A stretch of 64,000 nt of DNA from Oryzias latipes (GCF_002234675.1 NC_019866.2:3082642-3146641); one strand, 5' to 3'; counted from the stretch's first letter, positions 14,014-25,480 are shown. Program-made: numbers and translations. Notes: a model not told the origin generated them from the sequence alone.

Positions 14014-14343
14014 AAGCGAGTGGCACAGCGGCCAGGACGGGGCAAGGAGGGGATGGAGTGGCACGGCGGCCAGGACGGGACGGGGGGAGCCAGTGGCACG
14101 GCGGCCAGGGACGGGGGGAGCCAGTGGCACGGCGGCCAGGGGGGGGAAGCGAGTGGCACGGCGGCCAGGGGGGGGAAGCGAGTGGCACGGCGGCCAGGGG
14201 GGGGAAGCGAGTGGCACGGCGGCCAGGGGGGGAAGCGAGTGGCACGGCAGCCAGGGGGGGGGGGGCGAGTGGCACGGCGGCCAGGGGGGGGGGGAGCGAG
14301 TGGCACGGCGGCCGGGGGGGGGGAGCGAGTGGCACGGCGGCCG
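14014..14343. repeat. G-rich minisatellite, about 29-bp unit
   Basis: More than ten tandem copies of a unit containing GAGTGGCACGGCGGCCAG followed by a run of 6-10 G. Unit length varies through the G-run. Long open frames on both strands come only from the repeat. The G-runs on one strand could form G-quadruplexes. Confidence 0.92.
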
Positions 14344-14603
14344 AGACAGGGATGCAACTTAGTAGCAAAATACATGGGTTTCCATACAGTATTTACAATT
14401 CCTTTGTACGTGTGTGCGCGTGTTTGTGCGTGCGTGTACACCTCACATACCTTTTGAAGATCTGGATGAAAATGAAATTCTTCAAAATGATGAAAATTCG
14501 CAAAGTTGAGCGCAACGATTGAGCGAGGCGCGAGTACGGGCAAATGACAGAAGTAGGAGACCCCTGTTGTCTATGAAGAGTCATTTATCCATGTTGGTTG
14601 ACT

Positions 14604-14770
14604 CCATCATTGTAGGTTTAAGGCTTGTCATATGGACTTTGTTTTTAAAATTAGAAGACGTTACCTCTTATTCAAAAGGCTTTGATAGAATTGACAAAGC
14701 CTTTTGGATAAGAGGTCTTCAACTTTAAAAACCAAGTCCAGATGACAGCCCTTAAACCTACTATGATAGA
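14604..14770. repeat. Long imperfect inverted repeat (foldback element)
   Basis: The arms, roughly 14604-14684 and 14695-14770, are complementary over about 75-80 bases (for example TTCAAAAGGCTTTG against CAAAGCCTTTTGGATAA), with a loop of about 10 bases. A 13-bp direct repeat AGACCCCTGTTGT occurs at 14558-14570 and 14768-14780. It may be a small foldback transposon or MITE. No transposase is present. Confidence 0.75.
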
Positions 14771-17339
14771 CCCCTGTTGTTGACTAATAGTAATCAACCA
14801 TTTTGATATAATATTAAAGTTTGAAAATAGACATAAATGTTTATACATTTATACTGCAAATGTGAGGTTACTATAAACATTCTTAAAGTGGGATGAAGGC
14901 ACCTTCAATGCTCAGCAAGCTTTAAGCAAAAAGTAAGTCATGACAGAGAAGCCAAAAGAAGAGAAACGGCATGGCGGCCAAGCAGAAGCCAATCAAATAA
15001 AGGCACTTACAGTTTGAAGATCTTCCTGGGGAGAGAACAAGAAAAAAATGACTAGATCTCAATAGGATTATCTTGGTTAGAAAAAAAGAAAAAAAAGTGA
15101 AAATCAAAGTGCATCGTTCAAGTTTTATTCTGTTGGACAGCATTTAGAGTGTCTGGGCTGGCCACTATATGGATTTACAACAAGTATTCAGTATTTCATA
15201 TTTGTCCTAAGAATGGCTATAGGTAAAAAAAAAAACGAGCGTTTTAGGCTTCATTTCTATATTTTATTTGCCTCATGTCTTCACTTTTAGACTAATTTTC
15301 TAAATTTAGGCGCATTATTCCTAAGGCACCAAATAACAGTTATGAGGTTTCAGGAATATTTACCATTTAATTCAGTTTTTTTTTTTTACTTCCTGTTCTT
15401 AAAATGGCATCAAACAACATTTTGAAGGATTTTCCTTTTTATTCATGTTTTTCATTCATTTTTAAGGTTAAGGTAGAACATACAACTCAATGCTGAAAAT
15501 GGAGGAAAGCAGAAACTGATTAGTCGTAGTTAAACCTATAAATTAGGTATGAATCAATATAAGTTTGTAAGAAATTAGTTAATTTAAAAGACTGCTTTCC
15601 AAATTTCTGCTTTAGAGGGAAAAACATGCATATGCTGCTTAAATAACAGCCAATACTTTTTTTACATCACCATTTACAAAATACATTTTAATCTTTGTGC
15701 AGATTTTTAACAAACAAGTTTCAAATTATGCATTACCTAGACCTCATTAAAATGTATTTTATTTGTTTTTGTATTTGAAATTTAACTTTGTTCTACAACT
15801 TACTGCCAGATCTTGTGAATTTTAAATTATTTCTTGGTTAAAAAGGCTCCATATATAATAGAAAAAGCCTCTTCTCTTTAAAAAGGAGATTTTTGTTACC
15901 GTCAGGAACATTGGCTCATTTAAAGCGTAATTTATGGTGAGTACTCTGTGCAGCTTTACATTTAAAAACTCTTGAACATAACTGAACACTTACATCTGTT
16001 TTTGTTCCATCCTGCTTCGTCTCCTTTTCCTGCACAGGAGGAGTTCATGAGGCCAAGAAGCCTGTGGGCAACATTGAAGAAATCAAGTCCCACTCCATAT
16101 ATAAATCTATGGAAATCGTTCTCAGTGGTCTTTTAATTATAATTATGCTGTTTTTAGCCAAAAAATCTTACAGCTTGTCATTTTTTTAAGACGTTTTCTG
16201 CAGAACAGCAGGAGTTTATTAGAAATTGGCATCAGTTGTAGGCAGGACTGTAACCCTCCACTAATATCCCATAATCCCTTTGTTTACACGTTCTCCCACA
16301 AGCTTACAGCCCCTAACAACAAGCCAACAATACTGGTGCAACAAAGATGGTGAGCAATATCGGAGCAATCCAGCCGCACAGTTTTAAGCCAGATGCCAGC
16401 TCAGACAGTAAGACGTTAAAGGATGCGTCTGCAAACGGAGGCATCTGAATGTACAGCAGCTGGGAGACTTTGGCACATTAGCCGCGTCACATATACTAGC
16501 TCTTTAAAAGCATGTTTTCATCTGTTACTGATCCATCAAGATTAGAATAAAGAAATACTCAAACAAAGTTTATTCCTAAATCTTTTTATATACGTCCACC
16601 ATTAAGAGAAGAATGCTACAAAAATACCAAAAGCAGGATTTTTTATTGGAGTGGGTCTTTAAACCACAGATCCAGACAATAATGTCAATTTACTTGAAAC
16701 TTATTCTGTATGAAGCTTTATTCAAATTGATCAACCTTTTCCCCATTTTTAGCATGACTATACATGTAATCATTGTTAAAAACTAGAGCTAATAGAACTT
16801 TGTATTTGTCTCAGTGACTGTTGTTTCTTTGATAAGAAAAAAAAAGAGGCCATATGGTAAACAGTTATGTTTAGTAACGTTTAAAAATTACTAATCTGTT
16901 TGGAAATAGTTAAATAAACCCGTGGGGTCTTTGACTAAAAGGAAAATAGAAATCAAAAATACTCAAGAATCCCCAGATAATTCACTGTTCAATTATGTAT
17001 TTTCGTTTGTGGAGTTTCCTGCATAAATCACGTTTTACTGCCAACTTGATAAAATGACGTCATCTGGGAGCGGTTTCAAGTTTCAACAAGAAAACGAGCG
17101 GAAATGCTTCAAGAGAAATCCATGACGAAAATATTAAAATAGATGACCAAGCCTATGAAATAAGTAAACTGCGTTTTAGTTTCCCTCACCTGAACAACAG
17201 CCGTGCACATGGCCTGAAGCCGAACACAGTGTCTCAAACAGCCTCACCTGGACTTCAATTATCCCAAATTAGTTCTCGGTGGCAGGTGGGAGGAGCACGT
17301 GACCTGCTGCTTTTCCGGGAAAAGGACCAATCACAGCGC

Positions 17340-18285
17340 TAGACTACCACTGACCGTGAAAAAAAAGAAAAGTCACAATATTTATTAATTTAATTACAAA
17401 ATAAAAAAAAAAGAAATGTAAGCGCACATTTTTTTAGCTTTGTTGATTTTTCTTTTGCTCTTTGAGGGCAGAAGTTAGCTCACACTAATAAATTCTAATG
17501 AAAAGCTGCAAAACACTAAAGTTCTCTTTTTTATTTAATCATTGTTTTTATTTAAAACATAAAACACAAATGAGTAAGATACAAGTAACTTTTACAGCAT
17601 TAGTGGGGAGTTTTATTGGGCAAAATAATAAAAAAAATCCTTCAATACTGGATGCAAGTATCTTAATGAACAGCATGTGTCCTTTAAAAAAAAGGAGCAT
17701 TAAAATCTTAGGTAATTTTATGTTTGTATCATCAGATTAAAAACAAATGAAAAGTGAGTGTGCCCCTCTGGTTTTGGAACAATCTTAAATGTAAAAAAAT
17801 AGGTCACTGTTAAAATGTCAGGATATTTATATATATATTCTTTCTTTTTTTTTCTTTTGTATGTCAGTGTCGTCAAACTTGAAAACTTCAACATTTATTG
17901 TAATAGGTGATTATTCCAGCAGATGGCACCAAATCCATCTGAGGAGGATTTGTGTCCTCTTTGTTTCTCATCCATGTGTTTAAGATAATCAGGATTATCT
18001 TAAACACACTTAAACACATGGCTGCAGACTCATTAAAGAGACAATCAAAATAAATCAAACTTTATTCATAAAGCCTTTTAGTACATTAAAAGGCATAACA
18101 GAAAATGTATTTAAACCTTTAAAACCAAAACCACAACAAAAACTTTCATGCTAAAATAGAAAGTTAATAAAACACAAAACTCAACCTAACTTTCCCGCCC
18201 ATAAAAAACTTAATGAAACATAAAATGACCTAAGAATAGGAATCACAATCTGGGTTGATGAACACATAAAGAAAGTAATTTAGTT
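17340..18285. other. AT-rich intergenic DNA with a small palindrome and a retroposon-like tail
   Basis: GTGTTTAAGATAATC at 17976-17990 is followed after two bases by its exact reverse complement (17993-18007). From about 18040 a TTTATTCATAAAGCCTTT motif resembles common fish retroposon 3' ends read in antisense. No coding gene is seen. Confidence 0.45.
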
Positions 18286-19089
18286 TCAAATAAATATGTT
18301 TTCAAATTCCAGCTCAAAGTCAGGACAAGGAGTTGAGGCTTGAGGTTTCCTCCGTCTCAAGACCCTCTGTTTAATTGACATTGTCTCCATTGCGTCATCG
18401 ATCTGAGCCCCACACCCTCCCCCGGCTCCCGATAGATTAATTTGTCCTGCTATCCCCGTGTCATCAACATGAACTTTTGCAAACAGGACCCACGTCCTCT
18501 CCTTCCTCACTGAGTCCTTGTAAAATGAATGTTTTGTGTCATGAATGCTATGTTTTGGACTTTCAAAACTAAACTTTTGTTGTCCATGGTGATAATGGAC
18601 ACGGTGTTATCTGCTGTGTTAGCATGCGTAATTGTGTGGGCATGCTACCATAAAAAGAACATAACATTTTATTTTGAAGGTACAACAGAAGTTTTTATTT
18701 TGAAGCAGGCTCCTGTGTCCTGTTTCTCCGGCTTTGACCATGACCATGAAATAGACGAGTGGCAATAGAACTCCTGTGTAAAGCCTGTGTTGTGTTGCAG
18801 AGGGCCGAACTTCAGACACAGACGAGATGGAGGCGATGTAAACGTTCATATTGATTAATGTATGTTTCTTTTTTTATCTCAACACAATGGACCAGTAAAA
18901 ATCAGCCTACATGCTGAAGGATCGGATTTAAAATCTTCTTCACAGAAACTTTTACAGATGATCTTTTTCACCATTTGCAGTGCAGTGATCCCAGATCTAC
19001 AAACAAAAGATTTTTTATCTAACTTTTTTCTCTCCTAATCAAGCATCAAGAAATGCAATGTGAACCAAATTGAAACCAATTAATTTGAT
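18286..19089. other. Spacer downstream of ApoL copy A
   Basis: The part from about 18,900 (ACTTTTACAGATGATCTTTTTCACC region) is related to the DNA just downstream of copies C (34,806-34,950) and D (53,030-53,160), so it belongs to the duplicated unit. A 74-codon minus-strand open frame at 18286-18510 has no recognisable domain, and I do not call it a gene. Confidence 0.5.
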
Positions 19090-22000
19090 TTACACATCAG
19101 TGTTGAGGTAAAATGGCGTCTCCAGAAGAGCTTCCTTCTTCCCTGATGTCTGCTGGCCGTCACACAGCGAGTCGTGGATTTTCTTCCAGGAGTCCATCTC
19201 TGAGCTCCACAGAGCAGCTCTGGCTCTGACAAATTGTGACACCTCCGTCTTGCTGCCTTTGGCCAGGCTGATGCTGTCTTTACAGATAAAGAAGACGTCC
19301 AGGCCAAGGAAGAGGGCGTTGACCGCGATTAAGCCGGCTCTGGCCGACTGGGATAAAACAAGAGAGCTTTTAACAGCTGCCTGACCGATGTCAGGGACGT
19401 CTGAAGCCACTCTGGAAACGCTACGGAGAGCTGCTGCTTCCTGAGCCACCGCTTTACTTGCACTTGAAACCAACTCCTCACTTTTTAACAGCTTCGCTAT
19501 AGAAGCTAAATCAACAATTCCATCAATGCTTTTACAGACACCTCCAGCTTTGAAAGCCAGTTTTCCGACTCCCACAGCTAATTCTATGCTACCAGCTTCA
19601 AGTTGGGAGATGGCTTGTTTGCTCACCTCCTCCAGACAGTCCTGTACTTTGGTCACATCCTCCATGAAGCTCTGGAAGACTTCACTGGCTTTCTTCTGGT
19701 GCGTTCGGTTGACCCCCAACTCAGTGGCCGTGGTGACGATACTGTTGACTCCACTGGTGACGCCCATCCCTACGCCTGCCATGGTGAGTGCTAAGGACAC
19801 TCCTGCTGTCACAGGTATCAACGCCAAACCAACAATGGACAGCACACCTCCAACTGCCCCCACCGAGCTGCCAGCAACACTGGAGATCTTTGCACCTTTG
19901 TTCATCCTGTCCAGCTGAACAGCATTTTCCTCCAACTCCTTAAGAAACTGCAGCATCCTGGGCTGACGCTCACTAAACTCCTTCATGAAGCTGGAACCAG
20001 ATTCTTCCTGGAACAAGAACACCATCCGGAAGTCCAGGTCCATCCTGACGGGACAAAACAGGAAAGTGTTGGATTCTTGTTTTCTGAAATGTTCCTCAAA
20101 AGAGTCTGGATTATTAGAAGGGAAATAAAGCCCAAAATATAATGCAGATCAAAGATTTTATTATCACAATGAAAACAAATCAAAACCCTACCGTATGTCT
20201 TTAAGCTGGTTGATGTGGTCCAGCATCCTCTGCATGTTAAATTCAGACAAATCCACATCCAGCTTCACCACAACTTCTGTCTCCGTCAGGCAGCCATCAT
20301 TCAGACAGCTGTGGAAAACACTGTCAGTCACATTTACTGGACATTTTCAAATTTTTTTACACACAGCTGTGTCTATTTGCTGTAGTTTCACCTTTTCTCC
20401 ATCTTCTCACACATCTTCTTTGTGGTCTGGATGTATCTGTCCAGCTGATATGCCAGCACCTCAGCGTTTTGCATTTTGGGAAGGAAGAAAACGCTCGCAT
20501 CTCTTTTAAACTCCAGCAGGAGAGGGCAGATGAGTTTTGCAGTGTTGATGACGACCTGAACGTAATCAAAGCCGATGCTTTCAGGAAGCTGGATCACCTG
20601 GTTCTCCATGAACACGTGCACAGAGCTGACCGCCAGCTTCTCTATGGCGTCCAGGAAGCACTGGAGTGTCTCCAAACCTCCAAGAGTGTCCATCAGCACC
20701 TCCTCCAGCTCCTTCTGCAGCTCTGAATACAGTTTGCCTGTCTTGGTGAACATGTTCTTCACATACTTCTTAAAGGCTTGACCTTTCCCCTCTGATTTAG
20801 CACAATTGCTGACATCATCAGCCCTCTTTTTGATGTCCCTTATCCTTTCCAGTTCAGTTTCCCTCCACAGCATCCATTTGGAAAACTTCTCACAGAAATC
20901 TCTGACTGTCTGGATGTCGGTAAGAATGTCTGTGACGTAGCACCTCAAGGCGTCCTCCAGTTCCTTTCTGTAAAACAAAATATTGCCCTGTGTTAAGAAA
21001 TAAAGTGTAAAAATTCCATCTTTCATTGAAAAGGTTTCAGAATTTTTCTTTATCAAATGTGTGCAGGAGATGCAGCGGATGAATGTAAAGAGAAATAATT
21101 ATAAAACTTAATAACAATAATAGATACTTTATTGATCCCACAATGGGGATATTCTTCTCTGCATTTGACCCATCCCCTGGGGGAGCTGTGAGCTGCAGCC
21201 TAACCGCGCTCGGGAGGCAGTAGCGTTATGAAGTCTTACCTGAGGACCTCACTGGGTGATTGTTAATTGCTCACCATTGATATAGTAATTTACCCAGTAC
21301 CATTGTTTATCCTCCTCCGAGAATCGATCCCTGGATTCCTGCATGGTAGCCTCTCACCTTTACCAACTTACCTACCCAGCTACTTAATTTAGATAAAAAT
21401 GTCAACCTAGATAAAAAAAAGCAGTTATGAGCAGTTCTTTAGCTGTCATTATCAAGGTTTTACCAAATATCAGCTAGATACGTTTTATTGTTATTGTTAT
21501 TGACCATTTGTGAAAACACTATTGTACAAAAAAGATGCTTTAAAACGATGATAGTGAAAAACATTTTTACTGCAAATAAAGAAACATGACAAAAAATCGA
21601 ATCAGATGTACCGTGAATAAATTAAAATTTTTTTACATTCCTTTCCACAAAGTTTTATTTTTAAAACAAATACTAAAATATTGAGATGGAAATTGGCCCT
21701 GTCTTTTGTATTTTGAAAGTAAACACAGCAACGGATCTGTATTTTGAAAGTAAATACAGCAACGGATCTGTATTTTGAAAGTAAATACAGCAACGGATCT
21801 GTATTTTGAAAGTAAATACAGGAACAGATCTAACCAGCCCCAGTATTTACTTTCAAAAACTTTTTTTTATGGTTTGAAAATAATTGTTTTTTATGTGCTA
21901 CACTAATGTTTTCACATTTTGCTTTTTCTCTATTTTTGATATTGTGTACAGTTTCATTTTAGTGAGACATATCTGCCAATAAACATTCTGCTGATTGTTC

Positions 22001-24513
22001 TAGATTCTAACTAATCAAATCGCCATATTTCTCTAACCTGGGACCTGTTTCAGAAAGGAGGTTCAACCAACTCTGAGGTTAAACTTGAACTCTGAGTTGG
22101 TCAATCGAGAGATTAACAACTCTGAGTTTTCTGTTTCAGAGAAGCTGATCGGAGTTAGGTCAATCAACTCTGAGTGGACTGATTCGGAGGTGAGCGTGCG
22201 CACCGCGTCTATAAGAAGCCATTATCAATGGAGCGCAGATATCACGAGTCACCATGGCAACCGTGAAAAAAAGAGGTCTGCGTATTTTTCGCCAGCTGAA
22301 CTTGACGTGCTGCTGCAGAGTTACAGTGAATATGAGGACATATTCCAGAAGAAAAGCAACACCTCTGCATCTGCAAAACAGAGAAAGTTAGCGTGGAAAA
22401 CATAGCTGCTCAAGTTAATGCCTAAGTTTGCATTTAAATCATTGTTATAAAATATTGACTGTAATAACTTTTTACATAGCGTAAGGTGTGAAATAAATAA
22501 TGGCGATATTTAGGTGTACTTTTGAAGTGTTATTCCTGGTGTAAATGCATGAAATGCTGCATAGTGTACAGAACCAATCTGGGGGAAAATGCATTTAACG
22601 TTGATAATGTTTAGAGGACTTTTTTGTTAACGTTGGTCAGTTTAATATTAATACATGCAATTGTGTTTTTAAAAGTTAACTTTTGTCTACCCTTGTATTG
22701 ATCAAGTGGTATAGGTTTATATGGGATAAAGAAAGTAAGCAGTACTAGCAAATTGTGTTTCCAAAAAGTAATTGTTACATTAATCTAATTCAATGTCCCT
22801 GATTTCATTTTCATGTAGATGCAATCCTGCAGGAATTAAAAGAACATTGCAGCAGCTAAAATGAAGTATAAAAACATAATTCAATCAGGTCAAATTTGAG
22901 CATGTCATGGATGTAGGCTTTGTTGACAATATTTGACATATGAAACATCAACATAGCAATATCTAATGTTGTTTTCATTGTATATATGTAATTGACTGCA
23001 ACGAAAAACGGTAACGCTCAAACAAAAACGTATGGAGAAATGACAAAAAATCGAGTCTAGGTCTCAAAATCCTCGTACGAGGTAAATATAATTCTCTATG
23101 AATGAATGCAGCCTCCTCGTCTATTGGGTCCTCCAGAAAAGGACAAGCCATTCTTGTCACATAGACGGTCTCTGTGTGACGGAAATGTGGGCAATGAAGG
23201 TTAAAGCGACAAATACCGCTTCGTCTTTAAAAAGGGGAGGAGACCGGCAGAAACTTTGAGTTTGGAGAATAAAACCTGCTCCCGACCAGGTTAGGTTCAC
23301 AGCATAAGTAACCATGGACACTGACTCCGAGTATAAGTTACCTCTCTTTCAGAAACGGGTTTGACTTACTCTGCTTTCTCTGGTTTAACAAACCTCCCAT
23401 TCTGAAATGGAAAACCCAGGGTTTCCCTGATTTCAGGGTTAACGCACTCAGAGTTTACACTTAACCTCCTTTCTAAAACAGGCCCCTGGTGTCTGCTACC
23501 AAGGCTCAGGAGCTCTTTTTATCCTCAATTTTTGTCTCTTATGCTGAAGAACAATTAATCTTTAATCACTTTTAAAATAATTCATACTTTTTTTCTTTCT
23601 TTTTTATATTTAAGCATTGATTTATTTTTCTTTAGTCAGATTAGTGAATTTATGGCTGAGGATCTCCTGAAACTGTAGAACAAACTGTACAGTTCATCTG
23701 CTGACATTACCCTAAATTAACAGGCTTCTGTGTGATCTGTGAAGCCCCCCGAGCAAAATATTGGTAAGAAAAAAAGTGATTTTCTTTAAGATATTTGTTT
23801 GTTAAAAAAAAAAAACATAAAAAAAAGATTAAAACACATATTATTTTATGCTGCACAAGTGTTTTGGAATAGATTAACAGCAGTAATAAGTAAAAGAATG
23901 ATGGCTCACTTTAATAGAATGTATTTAGCAGAAGCATTTTTAACTATTAAAGGACCTTTTCTCTCAGAGTAAAACCCAAATGAGACACAACGCATCTGAA
24001 ACCATTTGGGTTGCAAACGCAGAAATATATTTTGAAAGCAAAAACGTTTTTCAAAGCAAAAGTTTAACATGAACCCTGAGCGAGTTTTGAGCTGCAGACA
24101 CATTTAGCTGTGTCATCTAATTAACCCCCCAATTAACCCCTTACTGCTGAGTAGCAGACTTGGCCTGGATTTGAACTCTCAACCTTCAGGTCTCAGGGTG
24201 GACACTCTACCAAAAGATCAATCAGCTGGTCAAAACAAAATCATTGATGTTGCAGTCAAAATTATAATCATTATTGTATTTACTTAAAAATTGATCTGAG
24301 TTGCTGCACTTTATCCAGACCTCAATCCGTTTTTTATTTGCGTTAAAGCAGATAAGTGACAACAAGCACAGATGTGACTGTTTTAAGTTATAGTTTTTGA
24401 TGGAAACTGCAAAAGAAAAACAGATAAAAACGTGAAGTAAAAATAAAAAAAAGTCCTGAAACTTTGAAAGAGGTTTTCTGAGTCAAACAGAAAGCTTACC
24501 TGGTTACAGACAT
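19090..24513 (-). CDS. Apolipoprotein L-like protein, copy A (4 coding exons)
   Basis: Coding exons on the minus strand are 24513-24500 (ATG TCT GTA ACC AG), 20967-20392, 20308-20192 and 20044-19090. All introns are GT-AG and phases fit, giving 1662 nt and about 553 residues. There is no signal peptide. Residues 1-236 are mainly helical and charged (KELEDALRCYVTDILTDI...). Exon 4 carries the ApoL family domain: a helix ending in LEENAVQLD, then a glycine/alanine-rich hydrophobic hairpin at about residues 288-340 (VGAVGGVLSIVGLAL...), and a second hydrophobic stretch at about 468-495. ApoL proteins are known as membrane-associating, lipid-binding or pore-forming helical proteins; the role of this copy is not known. 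It has the long exon 2 (192 codons) and ends at YLNTDV without the membrane tail of copies B and E. Intron 1 holds a Harbinger remnant. Confidence 0.88.
21110..21370. mobile_element. Retroposon 3'-end fragment in copy A intron 1
   Basis: The stretch beginning ATACTTTATTGATCCCACAA and running through CATCCCCTGGGGGAGCTGTG closely matches a second copy at 31,600-31,790. It is the type of sequence left by the 3' ends of fish non-LTR retroposons or SINEs. It is absent from the equivalent introns of copies C and D. Confidence 0.6.
21708..21831. repeat. 31-bp tandem repeat, four copies
   Basis: Units start at 21708, 21739, 21770 and 21801. Each contains TGTATTTTGAAAGTAAATACA, an imperfect palindrome able to form a stem-loop. 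The repeat lies in intron 1 of copy A. The sister introns have only single, degenerate versions. Confidence 0.9.
22085..22440 (+). pseudogene. Harbinger Myb/SANT-like protein fragment
   Basis: The frame RSAYFSPAELDVLLQSYSEY...NTSASAKQRKLAWK resembles the N-terminal Myb/SANT-like domain of the second protein of PIF/Harbinger transposons. It runs into a stop at 22403-22405, and a +1 shift continues as IAAQVNA. It is a decayed fragment inside the transposon. Confidence 0.7.
22975..23160 (-). pseudogene. Harbinger transposase N-terminal fragment
   Basis: A 61-codon frame begins MTRMACPFLEDPIDEEA and continues with RPRLDFL and ERYRFS. This is the typical start of HARBI1/Harbinger transposases (acidic proline-rich start, then R-x-R-D-x-L and YRFS motifs). 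The DDE catalytic part is absent, so the element cannot move itself. Confidence 0.75.
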
Positions 24514-24587
24514 GGTTCTTCCACCAGATTCACCTGTACCTGCAGAAACCAGAGCTCTGCTGCAGAGATAGTTTAGCTTCTTATTTT

Positions 24588-24606
24588 GCATTTAATTCTG
24601 TTTCCT
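24588..24606 (-). promoter_or_regulatory. Degenerate interferon-response-like position upstream of copy A
   Basis: This is the place equivalent to the ISRE-like motifs of copies B and D, 75 bp upstream of the ATG. Here the plus strand reads GCATTTAATTCTGTTTCC, so the GAAANNGAAA core on the minus strand is lost. Confidence 0.35.
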
Positions 24607-25189
24607 TATATCTACAGATTTTACCACACCCATGTTTACAGAGCGTTACTGGCAGTTGTTAGGTCAAACACTAAAAACCGTTGTTGCCAGGGCGGGTCAC
24701 CTGTTCTGCCAGAACCAACCCACCGAACGATCACCAAAGTGAGTCAACAGACCAGAAATTCTCTGCCAACATCAGAACAGTTTATGTCAAAGCTGTTGAC
24801 TCATAAAAGTCTCTCTGTCTGCAGCTTCTTCAGGTTGTTCAAAGTAACTTTGACAACACACATGTATTCAGCAATTGAGAAATTCCATGTTTGATTCTGC
24901 TCAGAAGAATCTCCTTTGACAGAAACAGGAACCGTTGATTTTTGAATCCAAACCAGAAAACACAGATTTCCACAAAGTAACAGAGTGATGCTCTCATTCT
25001 GAGCAGGTCAACCAACCAGTCTTCAGACAAAAACAGGACAACTCTTTTTGTAACTGTGTTTCATACAATCATTCAGATGTGAAACAGTGTGGGCATGCAG
25101 GGGATGTTGCTAAATTGTTGGGAACCCAAGAAACATTTTTTAAAGTGTGCTTTTCATTTCAGACTTATCAATAGATAGCTTTGCATCCA
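24607..25189. other. Upstream region of copy A
   Basis: This stretch is conserved with the upstream regions of copies C (42,660-42,990) and D (56,330-56,700), for example TTGACTCATAAAAG...GTCTGCAGC. It therefore probably belongs to the promoter and spacer of the duplicated unit. No gene is seen. Confidence 0.5.
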
Positions 25190-25480
25190 TCCATTACCTA
25201 AACTCTAGAAATCCCTTTCAGGGTCACCTAGTTACTGGAGCCTATCCCAGCCACTTCAGGGTGACCCTGGATACTTTGCCAGTCTGTCACAGGGCCACAC
25301 AGAGACACTTAACCACATATTCACGCCTAAGGGACAATAGAGTCACCAATCAACCTATGAAGGAATTTTTGGGACTGTGGGAGGAAGCCAGAGAAAAAGA
25401 TAAAAAGGAAACATTGGGGAGAACAGAGATTCCAACAAGGGTCTTCTCCCTATGAGGTGAGACTGCTAACCACTACACCA
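25190..25480. repeat. Common teleost interspersed repeat fragment
   Basis: The stretch from CATCCATCCATTACC through CTGGAGCCTATCCCAGCC, CCAGTCTGTCACAGGGCC and GGACTGTGGGAGGAAGCC is a recognisable dispersed repeat of fish genomes. It recurs at 45,560-45,790 and 56,778-57,075. Confidence 0.7.

Larger units (their letters stand above)
13576..17331 (-). other. Candidate 5' end of an unidentified minus-strand gene with two 15-nt microexons
   Basis: Read on the minus strand, three short segments have strong splice signals and agree in phase. Exon 15994-16029 follows a CTCCTCCTGTGCAG acceptor and ends at GTAAGTG. Exon 15011-15025 (15 nt) follows a pyrimidine tract ending CCCCAG and ends at GTAAGTG. 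Exon 13576-13590 (15 nt) follows CTTCTTTTTCAG and ends at GTAAGAA. Joined from the ATG at 16010, they read MEQKQMKIFKLQIYER with no stop. Further upstream, a possible non-coding first exon ends at 17248 (CCAG before GTGAGG). It sits next to a CpG-containing stretch with an E-box CACGTG (17296-17301), a TTCCGGGAA palindrome and an inverted CCAAT box near 17327. No homologue is recognised and the next exon was not found, so this is a hypothesis built on splice signals. Confidence 0.33.
22041..23485. mobile_element. Harbinger-type DNA transposon, internally deleted, in copy A intron 1
   Basis: The ends are inverted repeats: GGACCTGTTTCAGAAAGGAGG on the left, and on the right CCTCCTTT followed by a variant of the GAAACAGGCCC end. 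The flanks are a 3-bp direct repeat CTG (22038-22040 and 23486-23488), fitting the CWG target preference known for some fish Harbinger elements. It retains a plus-strand fragment of the Myb/SANT-like DNA-binding protein and a minus-strand fragment of the transposase N-terminus, facing each other as in complete Harbingers. It is closely related to the element at 48386-50176. Confidence 0.85.

Noticed and set aside
13792-14543. Long proline/alanine/arginine-rich frames on both strands
   Set aside because: They are entirely explained by the G-rich minisatellite, which is open in several frames on both strands.
21708-21831. The 31-bp repeats as a CRISPR-like array
   Set aside because: The units are contiguous with no unique spacers, and the genome is eukaryotic.
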